Source of the DNA: a virus
Reading direction: 5' to 3' (one strand)
IMG/VR virus record: IMGVR_UViG_3300023184_000310
Span: 1 to 35,818 of that record
Length of the DNA stretch: 35,818 nucleotides
Each line of letters opens with the position of its first letter. Positions within the stretch are counted from its first letter, which is position 1. The notes beneath the pieces were generated by a model. That model saw nothing but the letters and a program-made list of their open reading frames with translations. It was not told where the DNA came from and made no database searches. The position numbers and the translations under genes were made by a program. Of this stretch, positions 6,138 to 13,655 are shown in pieces.

Positions 6138-8672
6138 TCATGAAAAGAATTCTTCCAAACTTCCCTGCTCTTCGGCTGTCCATCCGATGGCCTTGAGAAT
6201 CGTATCAAGCGGATCGAGGAACGTCTTTTCAAATTGCAGGTCGTAGTCGACAAAGTTATTTAGCCCAAGTTCAGCAGGCAGTCGATCAGGGAAGGCAATC
6301 ACGTTCTCTTGAATCGGATTCGGCGTCTTGAGATACACAAACCGGATCTTGTCTCCATTGGCAATCAGCGTATTCTTTTTGTCGAGACCTTTGTTCTTGA
6401 GATGACGATTGTAGAGCAGAGCGCCGCGGACATGGATCGGTGTGCCTTTCTTGTAGATCGATCCGCCATTGGCATAATCCGTGATATTAGAAACTCCACG
6501 GGGGAATGCGACCTCTTCTGGGCAGAGTTTGGAGAACTTAGCACGGAACTCAGAGATCTCAGACTGCATGGCTTTCTTATCGCCAGTCATGATTGTATTC
6601 AGGATTCGCTTGAGTTCCACGCGACATGCACCAGGAGTCGAGGACTTGACGGCTGCAATACCTTTCATCTTGATCTTAGGTTGTGCATACTTCACACCTT
6701 CAGAATCAAGCACATTCAGAATGTAGCACTTAGCACCAACCCAAATCGCACGATCCGCAATGGCCTCACGCTTCATAACCATACGATTCATGTATGCATT
6801 GGTCAGTTTAGAAAGATGTGCAAATGCCTTGGCGAATTCCGGCGTCATCGATTCCTTGCCGAACTTATTCAGGAATGCATAGGGATCTTCGGGTTTGAAT
6901 TTACTTACCACATCGTCCAGGCAAACATACACGGAGTCTGTATCACCAGCCACAACTCGGTCCTTGACGGTCTTGTCACCGATCACAGATGCCACATAAT
7001 TGTTGGCGACCATCTCGGCCAACTGAATGACCAATTGCCCGGACATTGTGATGCCCTCGGCCAATTCCATATTGAAGTAACGGAAGTAGCGATTGCCGAT
7101 TGCGCCGAATAAGGAATTCAAAAGGATCTTGATTGCCATCTGTTCGGTCTCGACTCGCGCAATGAGTTGTTCTAGGCGATGGCGATCCAGACTATTATTC
7201 TTGTCGAGTGTCTCAAGTTCTTTCTGATATCGAATCATTGAGTCCTTGATCTTCACACGTTTGGCATAAAGCTCTTCGACGATCTCAGGAATGATGCCTT
7301 TGATATCCTTACGAAAGCATGCGCCATTGGCCGCAACTGCCAGATTCTGATCGGGCACATCGATCTCAAATGTCTTAAGGATCTTCTCAGGAGATAAACC
7401 GGGCACGCGTTGATGAATCACATACGTCTCAGGCGACATGTTGTATTGCACGATCAGATTGGGATACAGAGAGTTTGCATCAAAGCCCATAACCCATTCG
7501 TGCATTCCCATGTGCGGTTCCTTCACGTAGCCACCGACAAAGTCACGAGTCCTAGACTCTCTCATGAAAGGCACAGCCACATTCTTTTTGGCCAAACGAC
7601 GAAAGATCGTAGCATCCCAGATCGCCGTAGTTCCCAAAGTGTCCGAGTAGTTTACACCAGACATGTAAGCCATCGTCATTACCAGAGTGATCAGGCCAAG
7701 CTTTTCTTCCAGACGATCGACGAGTTCCACGTCTTTGATGTTGTAATCAATGAAGCGCTGAAAGTCTTCGTCATACAGATTCGTCAGAGTGCCAACGTCA
7801 GAATAATCCATCTTGGATTCACCGAGTACGACATGTGCAATGTGACCGAGCTTATAGGATTCTTGATTGCCATACGTATAAGCAAACTTTTGAAATAGAT
7901 CGATGTAGTCGAGTTGCGGAAGTCCGCTAAGCTCATACATCAATTGGCGTCTGCCTTTGAGAGATACTTCTTTGGGTTCAACCATGTTCCAGGGCGATAA
8001 TGCCTTGGCCGCATCGTCACCCAGAATACGAGCCAGACGATTTACCAAATATGGAATATCGAATGCACGAATATTCCATCCGGTCAGAATGTCGGGCGTA
8101 TTCTCTGGATGCGACCACCAGCGAATGAAGTCAGCAAGCATTTCTCGTTCAGAACGAAATTGACTATAGATCAGGGAATAACGTTTGATCGTAGACTTAT
8201 CAGCGTCATAGTCCTTCATTCCCCACACGCGGCACTCATTAGAGTGACCGGACTTTACTGTGATCGAGATGATCTCATTGGCAGCATCGGCCGCTTCAGA
8301 ATAACCGTTGTCATATGCAGTCTCGATGTCCAGAGTTGCAACGTCTACGCGAGAACGATGGAACTGAATCTCCATGGGAAATTCAGCCTGAATGAATGCG
8401 GGTATGTGACGATCGTTTCCATGAATCGCATAGGTCGGGACATCTTTGTACATGTCCACAAACTCACGACACTCCTTCATGGTGTCAAAGCGAATAGGAT
8501 CGAGGGGAGTACCGTCTAGTGCTTTCCACTTAGACGCGGAAGGATCTTTGGCTTCGACGTAGAGTGTAGGCCGAAACTTAAACTTTTCTTGAACTCGTTT
8601 ACCATTGGCATCATAGCCACGATAAAGAATTGAATTACCAAATCGATTGACAGCGGTGTAAAATCCAAGCAT
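6138..8672 (-). CDS. 43: DNA polymerase, family B, T4 gp43-like, 844 aa
   Basis: This is the replicative polymerase with proofreading exonuclease. Exo I is TLDIETAYDN (D115/E117), Exo II TGWNIRAFDIPYL (about 198-209), Exo III YNIKDVEL (310-317). Polymerase motif A is FDANSLYPNL (D398), motif B KILLNSLFGAIGN (515-527) and motif C AGDTDSVYV (D577/D579). The C-terminus SLEEFFS resembles the clamp-binding tail of T4 gp43. Length is slightly below T4 gp43 (898). ATG 8672 is chosen over an upstream start because MLGFYTAVNRFGNSI aligns with the T4 N-terminus and because promoter P4 ends eight bases before it. The transcript would therefore begin at or within two bases of the start codon. Confidence 0.97.
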   Translation of the reverse strand: MLGFYTAVNRFGNSILYRGYDANGKRVQEKFKFRPTLYVEAKDPSASKWKALDGTPLDPIRFDTMKECREFVDMYKDVPTYAIHGNDRHIPAFIQAEFPMEIQFHRSRVDVATLDIETAYDNGYSEAADAANEIISITVKSGHSNECRVWGMKDYDADKSTIKRYSLIYSQFRSEREMLADFIRWWSHPENTPDILTGWNIRAFDIPYLVNRLARILGDDAAKALSPWNMVEPKEVSLKGRRQLMYELSGLPQLDYIDLFQKFAYTYGNQESYKLGHIAHVVLGESKMDYSDVGTLTNLYDEDFQRFIDYNIKDVELVDRLEEKLGLITLVMTMAYMSGVNYSDTLGTTAIWDATIFRRLAKKNVAVPFMRESRTRDFVGGYVKEPHMGMHEWVMGFDANSLYPNLIVQYNMSPETYVIHQRVPGLSPEKILKTFEIDVPDQNLAVAANGACFRKDIKGIIPEIVEELYAKRVKIKDSMIRYQKELETLDKNNSLDRHRLEQLIARVETEQMAIKILLNSLFGAIGNRYFRYFNMELAEGITMSGQLVIQLAEMVANNYVASVIGDKTVKDRVVAGDTDSVYVCLDDVVSKFKPEDPYAFLNKFGKESMTPEFAKAFAHLSKLTNAYMNRMVMKREAIADRAIWVGAKCYILNVLDSEGVKYAQPKIKMKGIAAVKSSTPGACRVELKRILNTIMTGDKKAMQSEISEFRAKFSKLCPEEVAFPRGVSNITDYANGGSIYKKGTPIHVRGALLYNRHLKNKGLDKKNTLIANGDKIRFVYLKTPNPIQENVIAFPDRLPAELGLNNFVDYDLQFEKTFLDPLDTILKAIGWTAEEQGSLEEFFS

Positions 8673-8679
8673 GGGGTAT

Positions 8680-8708
8680 ATTATATCATGAAAGCCGACA
8701 AAGTACAT
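8680..8708 (-). promoter_or_regulatory. Early-type promoter P4 of DNA polymerase (ATGTAC-17-TATAAT)
   Basis: ATGTAC (8708-8703), 17 bases, TATAAT (8685-8680). Only seven bases separate the -10 from ATG 8672, implying a leaderless or nearly leaderless mRNA. The -35 lies at the loop and foot of the hairpin at 8691-8732, and the spacer contains its 3' arm. Confidence 0.75.
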
Positions 8709-8732
8709 ATAATAATGCACCTTGTCGGCTTT
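8691..8732 (-). terminator. Hairpin after hsp20, overlapping promoter P4
   Basis: On the minus strand AAAGCCGACAA pairs with TTGTCGGCTTT (11 bp) around a loop of about 20 bases. The run of U after the stem is short (CUUU then CAUG), so it may be a modest terminator for Hsp20 transcripts. A second dyad (TTTACTGA..TCAGTAAA, 8743-8777) lies just upstream, so the 85-base gap is filled with two hairpins. Confidence 0.6.
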
Positions 8733-8805
8733 ATTTTACATCTTTACTGAGAATGAGCTCTTTCACTGGTCAGTAAAAAAGCGCGATTCCAGTAAACTAA
8801 GGAAA

Positions 8806-9246
8806 CTATTCCTTCAGAAGCTCAGATTTCGTAATGGAGATCTTACGAGGTTTCTTAGCCTCAGGAAGTTCCCTTTTCAGATGAATCGAGAGAATGCCAT
8901 CTTCCAGCGTAGAGCCGGTGACGACTACGTAATCGGCGAGCGTGAACGTCTTAAAGAAGTTCCGTGAGGAAATTCCTTTATGAGCATATTCGCGTTCGTC
9001 GTTCTTACCACCAGTGATGTTAAGCACTGACTCTCGTACCTCGATATCAATGTCTTCCGGTTTGAAACCGGCGACGGCGAATTCGATGGTGTAGTTATCA
9101 TCGTCAATCTTGATGACGTTATGGGGTGGATACGTACCGAATGAATTTGCTTCAGCTTTCCAGGGTTGGGATTCCAGGAGGTTGAAGAGGTTATCAAAGC
9201 CAATGAAGAATTGGCGAGGGACGTAACTGTAGTGACCGAGTTGCAT
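8806..9246 (-). CDS. Small heat-shock protein, Hsp20/alpha-crystallin family, 146 aa
   Basis: An alpha-crystallin domain spans about residues 35-130: YPPHNVIKIDDDNYTIEFAV, AGFKPEDIDIEVRES, LNITGGK, YAHKGISSRNFFKTFTLADYV and GILSIHLKRELPE. The tail KKPRKISI holds the I-x-I motif used in oligomer assembly. Such proteins hold unfolding proteins in the cytoplasm. ATG 9246 is preferred: AAGGA sits eight bases upstream, whereas an extended frame begins with TTG upstream of that site. A TATAAATA late promoter lies at 9347-9354, so it is probably made late. Phage hsp20 genes are common in cyanophages. Confidence 0.93.
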   Translation of the reverse strand: MQLGHYSYVPRQFFIGFDNLFNLLESQPWKAEANSFGTYPPHNVIKIDDDNYTIEFAVAGFKPEDIDIEVRESVLNITGGKNDEREYAHKGISSRNFFKTFTLADYVVVTGSTLEDGILSIHLKRELPEAKKPRKISITKSELLKE

Positions 9247-9346
9247 TTGTTTCCTTTCCCCCAATTAAGCGGGGAGTTTGTTTGTGTTGTAATCCACCAA
9301 GCCCCGAAGGCACTCGATGGTTCGAACTCGACAGTGAGTTCAAATT

Positions 9347-9354
9347 TATTTATA
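9347..9354 (-). promoter_or_regulatory. T4-type late promoter (TATAAATA) for hsp20
   Basis: Exact TATAAATA, about 100 bases before ATG 9246. The predicted start, five to six bases downstream, coincides with the first base of a hairpin GAACTC-ACTGTC-GAGTTC, so the message would begin with a 5' stem-loop. Confidence 0.75.
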
Positions 9355-9370
9355 TGACCGGCGCTTATGC

Positions 9371-11962
9371 CTACTTCTCTTTGGCATATTGCGCAAATGC
9401 ATCTGCATTATCCTGCATGCGCTTTTTGACACCGGCAAATCCGGACTTAAAGTCGTGGTGATTCAGGTACTGCACGGCCGCATTGGCCCAGTCTCCGGCC
9501 TTCATGAGAGCCATTGTCTTGGGAGTAGCCTTGGGACCTAGGTCTCCACGATACCATGCGGAAACTATGGCGTTCTTGACGTACTGAGGCAGAGTATGAT
9601 ATGATGGCAATGCTTGCTGAATAGCAGCTTCACGCTTGGCAATATCTTTTTTGAGAAGCGCAACGGCCTCGCTATCAGTCAATCCCTTGGAAAAGTTTTC
9701 ACCGGGCTGAAGTTTGTGCCCATAGGCAATCGTATCAGAACCACCTTCCAGACTCTTGTGCGGATACCAGCGGCCGCTCGCCTTATCGTATCCGCCAGCA
9801 GGATTGCTTTTACTATTTTCGTATGACATCAATACCTGTTCCGGAGAAGTTGCATTCATAGGTTTCACGGCATGCGTGATAGCTGGAGCGTAAGCAGCCG
9901 GTTTATGTGCAGCCATTCCAGTAACTGTAGAGAGACCGAGTAGACCGGCTGCGGCCAGAGATCTCCAATCTTCCTGTACGATTTCGCCAGATTCATTCAT
10001 ACCTAGTTTAATGAGTTTGGTGCCACCATGATCATCAACTAAGTACGGTTCAAACGTGACATCGGGGTATTCTTTTTTGAGGCCAGCAAATGCCTTCAAA
10101 TTAGCCATGGAGTCATCGTACTCGCGGACCAGATCATATTTGCCCGTGGCAAGATATTGACGTACGATTACATTCTTTCTCTGAGGAGGTAACACGCCAG
10201 GACCAGGAAGATTGCCTGCGCGATGTACGTGCACCTTGGACATATCCACACCATAGTCCTTGAATGTCTGCAGGAATACGTGCTTGTCGTCAAAGTCCGC
10301 ACGAGCCGTCAGCATGATGACCGTGGAGTCACCGGAGTTCTTCAGGATCGCCTTGAGTTTGGCAAGCATCGGACGGATCGGCTCAGATTCTTTTCTAAAC
10401 TTCTCAGCATTCTTAAATTCACCAAAGTCAAATGATTCTTCGGGTTTGAGCGTGTAGTGATTAAACTCAGATGATGTGAGAGTGTGTACAACCACAGGTC
10501 CACGCATCACGCGCACCTTGGCAGTCGTATGAAATAGTGTGTCATCAATATCAAAGATCGTGAGGCTTCGGCCTGACGGACCTTCATAGATCGTATTGCT
10601 TTCTTTGACGACGACCTTGGCCAATGGGCGATCGGCTTGACCATCCGCAAGCCAGTTCTTGAAGTCCGTTATGGAAAGAGGAGTGATGGCGCCTAGGCGA
10701 TGATGCGCAAGATCATCAGAGAATCCATTCAGATACGTCTCACGAGCAGACTGTAGATCACCAAAGGCAATCATGATCTTGTGCTCGTCAAATTCTCCGG
10801 TATCTACATTGAGCTGATCGACCACGTACACATTGGCCGCATCATCGCTATCTCCGACGTAGCAGTCCAGATCGTCACCATCGACGCCAGGAATACGCTT
10901 CAAGAATCCATAGTCAGCAGGCATCGGCACCGACCACTCGTCTCCATTTGAATTAGTTCCGCTACGAAGTGATCCTTTGGGATTCTCAATGGTAATATTA
11001 AATCCAGCAACATCGCGCGATGCAATATTAGGATTTGAAGTATCTTCTTTGACGCCAGTCCATTCACGGAATTGAAGGAGCTTACGAGAAGAGATGATCT
11101 CAAAGAAAGTCTTGGCTTCAGGATGATTAACTTTGTGATAGCTAAACTCGATCGAAGAATAGATCGGGCGATAATGCAGAGTGCGATCGTGCGAGGTCAG
11201 CAGCAATTGACCGGTGGTGACCATGTCGCCTTCAGCCGGATCGCCCTTGCGAATCGGATTCATGAATTGATCCTCTTCGTTCGGTGTAATGGCCAGGCAG
11301 TCAATCAGATCTTTAGGATTTTTGGCATCAGGCACACAAGCGATTACGTACATTAAACGGTGCTCGGTGCTTGCGCGGGCGCGCTTAAAAATAGGATCAA
11401 TTGCATTTTTAGAATAACCAAGCTGAGGAAGAATGATGCCGTGATTTGTACGAACAGACCAGCCAACTTCCTTGGTGATCTCTACGATTTCTGAAATAAA
11501 TTCACGGGGATTATCTTCATTGGCATGCTTTTTCTTAACAGTAAATCCGCCTTCTAAAAGATAGCATTCATCTTTATTGAATACATACGTTGCTCCGCAT
11601 AACTCCTGCTCTTGCAGGTATTTGATGGCCTCGAGCGGAGTTTTAAGATATAGCGCATCGCGAATAGTTTTACCATCTGGAGAATAATAATCAGTCTGGT
11701 TGTATTTCTTCTTACCGCCTTTGGGCACAACTTTGTCCCCTTCTTTTTCATCAGACTTTACAGAGAATGAAGCCGAAAGAATACAAACGCCAAACTCATT
11801 CAGACCTTCCGTCCAACGGCTAACCGTATCATCGATGTATAGGCGCTGCACGTCATTACGATCAGACTGAATGATCTTGATAGTTGTCTCATAGTTGCGG
11901 TCACGATTTTTCGCACCACACCAACCGAATTTTTCAAACCATTTAACGGCAACGACGCACAT
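9371..11962 (-). CDS. 863-aa multidomain protein: Ntn-hydrolase-like, InPase-like, HAD-like and lysozyme-like domains
   Basis: Four domains are visible. (1) About 1-305: MC at the start (Cys2 as possible N-terminal nucleophile), KNRDRNY, GLNEFGVCILSAS and VRTNHG, the pattern of cysteine Ntn-hydrolases such as the NRDE and bile-acid-hydrolase relatives. (2) About 315-440: GDEWSVPMPADYGFLKRI, GVDGDDLDCYVGD and HKIMIAF, resembling the inorganic-pyrophosphatase-like domain of phage polyvalent proteins. (3) About 466-655: IFDIDDTLFHTT, MLTARADFDD and REYDDS, a HAD phosphohydrolase. (4) About 705-863: SYENSK, HKSLEGGSDTIAYGHKL and GLTDSEAVALLKKDI, a lysozyme-like muramidase domain. An Ala/Gly-rich stretch (668-690) joins domains 3 and 4. 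A late promoter ends seven bases before the ATG and the product is large, so a virion or injected protein is likely but unproven. The frame is open throughout, with no sign of a frameshift. Confidence 0.8.
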   Translation of the reverse strand: MCVVAVKWFEKFGWCGAKNRDRNYETTIKIIQSDRNDVQRLYIDDTVSRWTEGLNEFGVCILSASFSVKSDEKEGDKVVPKGGKKKYNQTDYYSPDGKTIRDALYLKTPLEAIKYLQEQELCGATYVFNKDECYLLEGGFTVKKKHANEDNPREFISEIVEITKEVGWSVRTNHGIILPQLGYSKNAIDPIFKRARASTEHRLMYVIACVPDAKNPKDLIDCLAITPNEEDQFMNPIRKGDPAEGDMVTTGQLLLTSHDRTLHYRPIYSSIEFSYHKVNHPEAKTFFEIISSRKLLQFREWTGVKEDTSNPNIASRDVAGFNITIENPKGSLRSGTNSNGDEWSVPMPADYGFLKRIPGVDGDDLDCYVGDSDDAANVYVVDQLNVDTGEFDEHKIMIAFGDLQSARETYLNGFSDDLAHHRLGAITPLSITDFKNWLADGQADRPLAKVVVKESNTIYEGPSGRSLTIFDIDDTLFHTTAKVRVMRGPVVVHTLTSSEFNHYTLKPEESFDFGEFKNAEKFRKESEPIRPMLAKLKAILKNSGDSTVIMLTARADFDDKHVFLQTFKDYGVDMSKVHVHRAGNLPGPGVLPPQRKNVIVRQYLATGKYDLVREYDDSMANLKAFAGLKKEYPDVTFEPYLVDDHGGTKLIKLGMNESGEIVQEDWRSLAAAGLLGLSTVTGMAAHKPAAYAPAITHAVKPMNATSPEQVLMSYENSKSNPAGGYDKASGRWYPHKSLEGGSDTIAYGHKLQPGENFSKGLTDSEAVALLKKDIAKREAAIQQALPSYHTLPQYVKNAIVSAWYRGDLGPKATPKTMALMKAGDWANAAVQYLNHHDFKSGFAGVKKRMQDNADAFAQYAKEK

Positions 11963-11969
11963 ATAACCT

Positions 11970-11977
11970 TATTTATA
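11970..11977 (-). promoter_or_regulatory. T4-type late promoter (TATAAATA) for the four-domain protein
   Basis: Exact TATAAATA, with ATG 11962 only seven bases downstream (AGGTTAT between). The message would start within about one or two bases of the start codon, so it is effectively leaderless unless longer read-through transcripts exist. Confidence 0.7.
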
Positions 11978-11979
11978 GA

Positions 11980-12012
11980 TGATAAAAGCCGTCCACCTTT
12001 CGATGGACGGCT
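11980..12012 (-). terminator. Rho-independent terminator
   Basis: AGCCGTCCA pairs perfectly with TGGACGGCT around an eight-base loop, followed by UUUUAUC. It lies 25 bases after the stop of the 77-residue gene and immediately before a late promoter, separating the replication operon from the late unit. Confidence 0.85.
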
Positions 12013-12036
12013 AGTGTTAGACGGCTCTGCAAATGA

Positions 12037-12270
12037 TTATTTGCCAGGTGCCACGAAGCCCTCGTAAAGCTCCTTGGCAATCTTGATAGCCTTATCAGTA
12101 TTGATCAGCTCCGCATTATAGATCGGCGCACGATTTTCGCGATCGGCAGTAGTGAACTCAATGTCCCTGCCCGAATCCCATTCGCGTTCAACGAGGCTTA
12201 AGGCTCGGTCCAGGATTTCCCATCGAATCTGATAGGCGTTCTTGTTGTTACTGTTGTTTTGGTCTTGCAT
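12037..12270 (-). CDS. Conserved small phage protein, 77 aa
   Basis: KNAYQIRWEILDRALSLVEREW near the N-terminus and INTDKAIKIAKELYEGFV near the C-terminus are helical segments seen in small proteins of T4-like phages of aquatic bacteria, in my memory. The role is unknown. The leader is strikingly CAA/CA-rich (AACAACAACAAACAACAC just upstream) with no ribosome site. It is the last gene of the RegA-containing run before a strong terminator. Confidence 0.65.
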   Translation of the reverse strand: MQDQNNSNNKNAYQIRWEILDRALSLVEREWDSGRDIEFTTADRENRAPIYNAELINTDKAIKIAKELYEGFVAPGK

Positions 12271-12311
12271 GTGTGTATGTGTGTTGTTTGTTGTTGTTGT
12301 TTTCTACTATT

Positions 12312-12331
12312 GAACCGGCACCAGCCGGCCC
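12312..12331 (-). terminator. Short GC-rich hairpin after RegA
   Basis: GGCCGGC-TGGT-GCCGGTT on the minus strand forms seven pairs, two of them G-U, around a four-base loop, directly after the RegA stop. The following sequence (CAATAG) has no U tract, so termination is uncertain; a 3' stabilising or processing hairpin is equally possible. Confidence 0.4.
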
Positions 12332-12334
12332 AAA

Positions 12335-12781
12335 TTATTTAGGCTTCTTCACGTTACCGATCGAGTACTTAGTCTCGAGGTTCCATGAGCCTTTCTCCTT
12401 GTGGGAGATGATCTTAATCTGGCGTAACGATGCACGCTCAGTGATCGAAGAGGGATTCACAATGGTCAACAATCCCCAGTCTGATAATAGAATGGCAATC
12501 GTATTGCGTCGTCCCAAATCGTCCTTGCTAAAGTTAGCCGTCTTGCCGTCCAACATGAAAAGTTCTTTGAAATGCACAATGAAATAACGTCCTTGCTTGT
12601 GCAAAATGTGGCACGACTGAAAGAGTGTATTGACTTCTTTCTTGGATGCTACACCGATACGTGAGAGCGTCTCTCTGACTTTTAGAAAGTCATCTGGCTC
12701 ATTGAGCGAGATCTCCAGCATTGTCGATGGAGACCATTCGACCGGTTCAGAGTCGATGGAAGGATTGGGTGTTGAATCCAT
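12335..12781 (-). CDS. regA: RegA translational repressor, 148 aa
   Basis: RegA binds the start regions of early phage mRNAs and blocks translation. The match to T4 RegA is clear: MLEISLNEPDDFLKVRETLS, LFQSCHILHKQGRYFIVHFK, MLDGKTANFSKDDLGRRNTI and LLSDWGLLTIV, then WNLETKYSIGN near the C-terminus. T4 RegA begins at the equivalent of residue 21 here, so the first 20 residues (MDSTPNPSIDSEPVEWSPST) are either an extension or untranslated, with true start ATG 12721. Neither ATG has a ribosome site. It follows gp62 as in T4 (44-62-regA). Confidence 0.93.
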   Translation of the reverse strand: MDSTPNPSIDSEPVEWSPSTMLEISLNEPDDFLKVRETLSRIGVASKKEVNTLFQSCHILHKQGRYFIVHFKELFMLDGKTANFSKDDLGRRNTIAILLSDWGLLTIVNPSSITERASLRQIKIISHKEKGSWNLETKYSIGNVKKPK

Positions 12782-12820
12782 AAATGTATTTCAAGCGTAA
12801 AATAAAACTCAGTACGCACT

Positions 12821-12828
12821 TATTTATG
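12821..12828 (-). promoter_or_regulatory. Possible late-type promoter CATAAATA before regA
   Basis: CATAAATA on the minus strand lies between the gp62 stop and ATG 12781, 40 bases upstream. It differs from the late consensus at the first base only, as the site before the tube-fold gene does. Chance occurrence in an AT-rich gap is possible. Confidence 0.3.
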
Positions 12829-12831
12829 CAT

Positions 12832-13239
12832 TCAACATTTTCCACCAGGATTGAGAGTCATGCGAATCGACTTGATCTGATCCGATGTCAGAATCTTAAG
12901 TGCCTCGCGAGCCTTCTCATTCGAGTAGTTGTATGCCTTCTTCACCGTGTCCAGATCATCTGGATCTTCTTTCTTGAACCACTTCGAAAAGCGTTTACGA
13001 GGACGAACCGTCAGTCTAAGAAAATCATATTGAGCCTGAGCCGGTAATACAGCACGACGATTCATCTCATTGGCCAACAGAATCGTATCATTGAAAAGAC
13101 TCAGACCACGATTGACCATGAACGGAACATATGCCTTCTCCTCGACCGTTGGATCCGCAAAAAGATTTTTGCCTTTGGATCCATCGTTGATCGATGTGAT
13201 GAAGTCAAAGAACGATAACTTTTTAGGTTTAGCTTCCAT
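12832..13239 (-). CDS. 62: Clamp-loader small subunit, gp62-like, 135 aa
   Basis: gp62 works with the gp44 ATPase to load the gp45 clamp. Segments FFDFITSIND, YVPFMVNRGLSLFNDTILLA, NEMNRR, KRFSKWFKKED and AYNYSNEKAREALKIL fit the shorter gp62 form of marine T4-like phages. T4 gp62 itself is 187 residues. It lies between gp44 and regA as expected, but a YopX-like gene separates it from gp44. ATG 13239 follows the YopX-like stop by one base. Confidence 0.85.
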   Translation of the reverse strand: MEAKPKKLSFFDFITSINDGSKGKNLFADPTVEEKAYVPFMVNRGLSLFNDTILLANEMNRRAVLPAQAQYDFLRLTVRPRKRFSKWFKKEDPDDLDTVKKAYNYSNEKAREALKILTSDQIKSIRMTLNPGGKC

Positions 13240-13240
13240 G

Positions 13241-13654
13241 TTATTTCAACAGATCTTTGTTTTCAAATATGTTGCCAACCACCTCGAAATCGTACAAAAC
13301 ATCCACCATTGAATACCACCATGTATAATCTGCAGATTTGTATTTTCCAAAAACAAATGCACAATCCTCGGATGAATACCATACCTCGGCATTTTTTATA
13401 TTTTCCACTTCAGGCCCATGATTCATTCCACGTTTAGTGAAATTTACAATATCACCTTCGTAAATCTCTTTACCATTTTTATCCTTGAGTCCTGTGTATT
13501 GCTGAATCACATAATCGCCATCATCAATATTAGATATTGTTATTTGATTGCCTGTGTGATGCCATAGTAATTGTCCACCACTGCAGGAATAAAATGGAAT
13601 ATCCGTAAAATGTTTGGTGGTATTGCACCAGACTCTAAATTTAATAGTTCTCAT
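13241..13654 (-). CDS. YopX-like protein, 137 aa
   Basis: MRTIKFRVWCNTTKHF at the start, QQYTGLKDKNGKEIYEGDIV in the middle and FEVVGNIFENKDLL at the end are the signature of the YopX family, found in many phages, function unknown. ATG 13654 starts one base after the gp44 stop (TAATATG). A longer frame would use TTG inside gp44. Three 60-base lines within it count 20-24 G+C, against 29 in a gp44 line, so it is AT-richer than its neighbours. With its position inside the gp44-gp62 pair, this suggests a recent insertion. Confidence 0.88.
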   Translation of the reverse strand: MRTIKFRVWCNTTKHFTDIPFYSCSGGQLLWHHTGNQITISNIDDGDYVIQQYTGLKDKNGKEIYEGDIVNFTKRGMNHGPEVENIKNAEVWYSSEDCAFVFGKYKSADYTWWYSMVDVLYDFEVVGNIFENKDLLK

Positions 13655-13655
13655 A

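Noticed and set aside
6309-7112. Open frame of 267 codons on the plus strand
   Set aside because: Antisense to DNA polymerase, with a His/Arg/Cys-rich nonsense-like composition.
9265-9345. tRNA-like look of the hsp20 leader (GGTTCGAA near a CG-rich hairpin)
   Set aside because: No cloverleaf with acceptor, D and anticodon arms could be drawn on either strand. The symmetry is explained by the GAACTC..GAGTTC stem.
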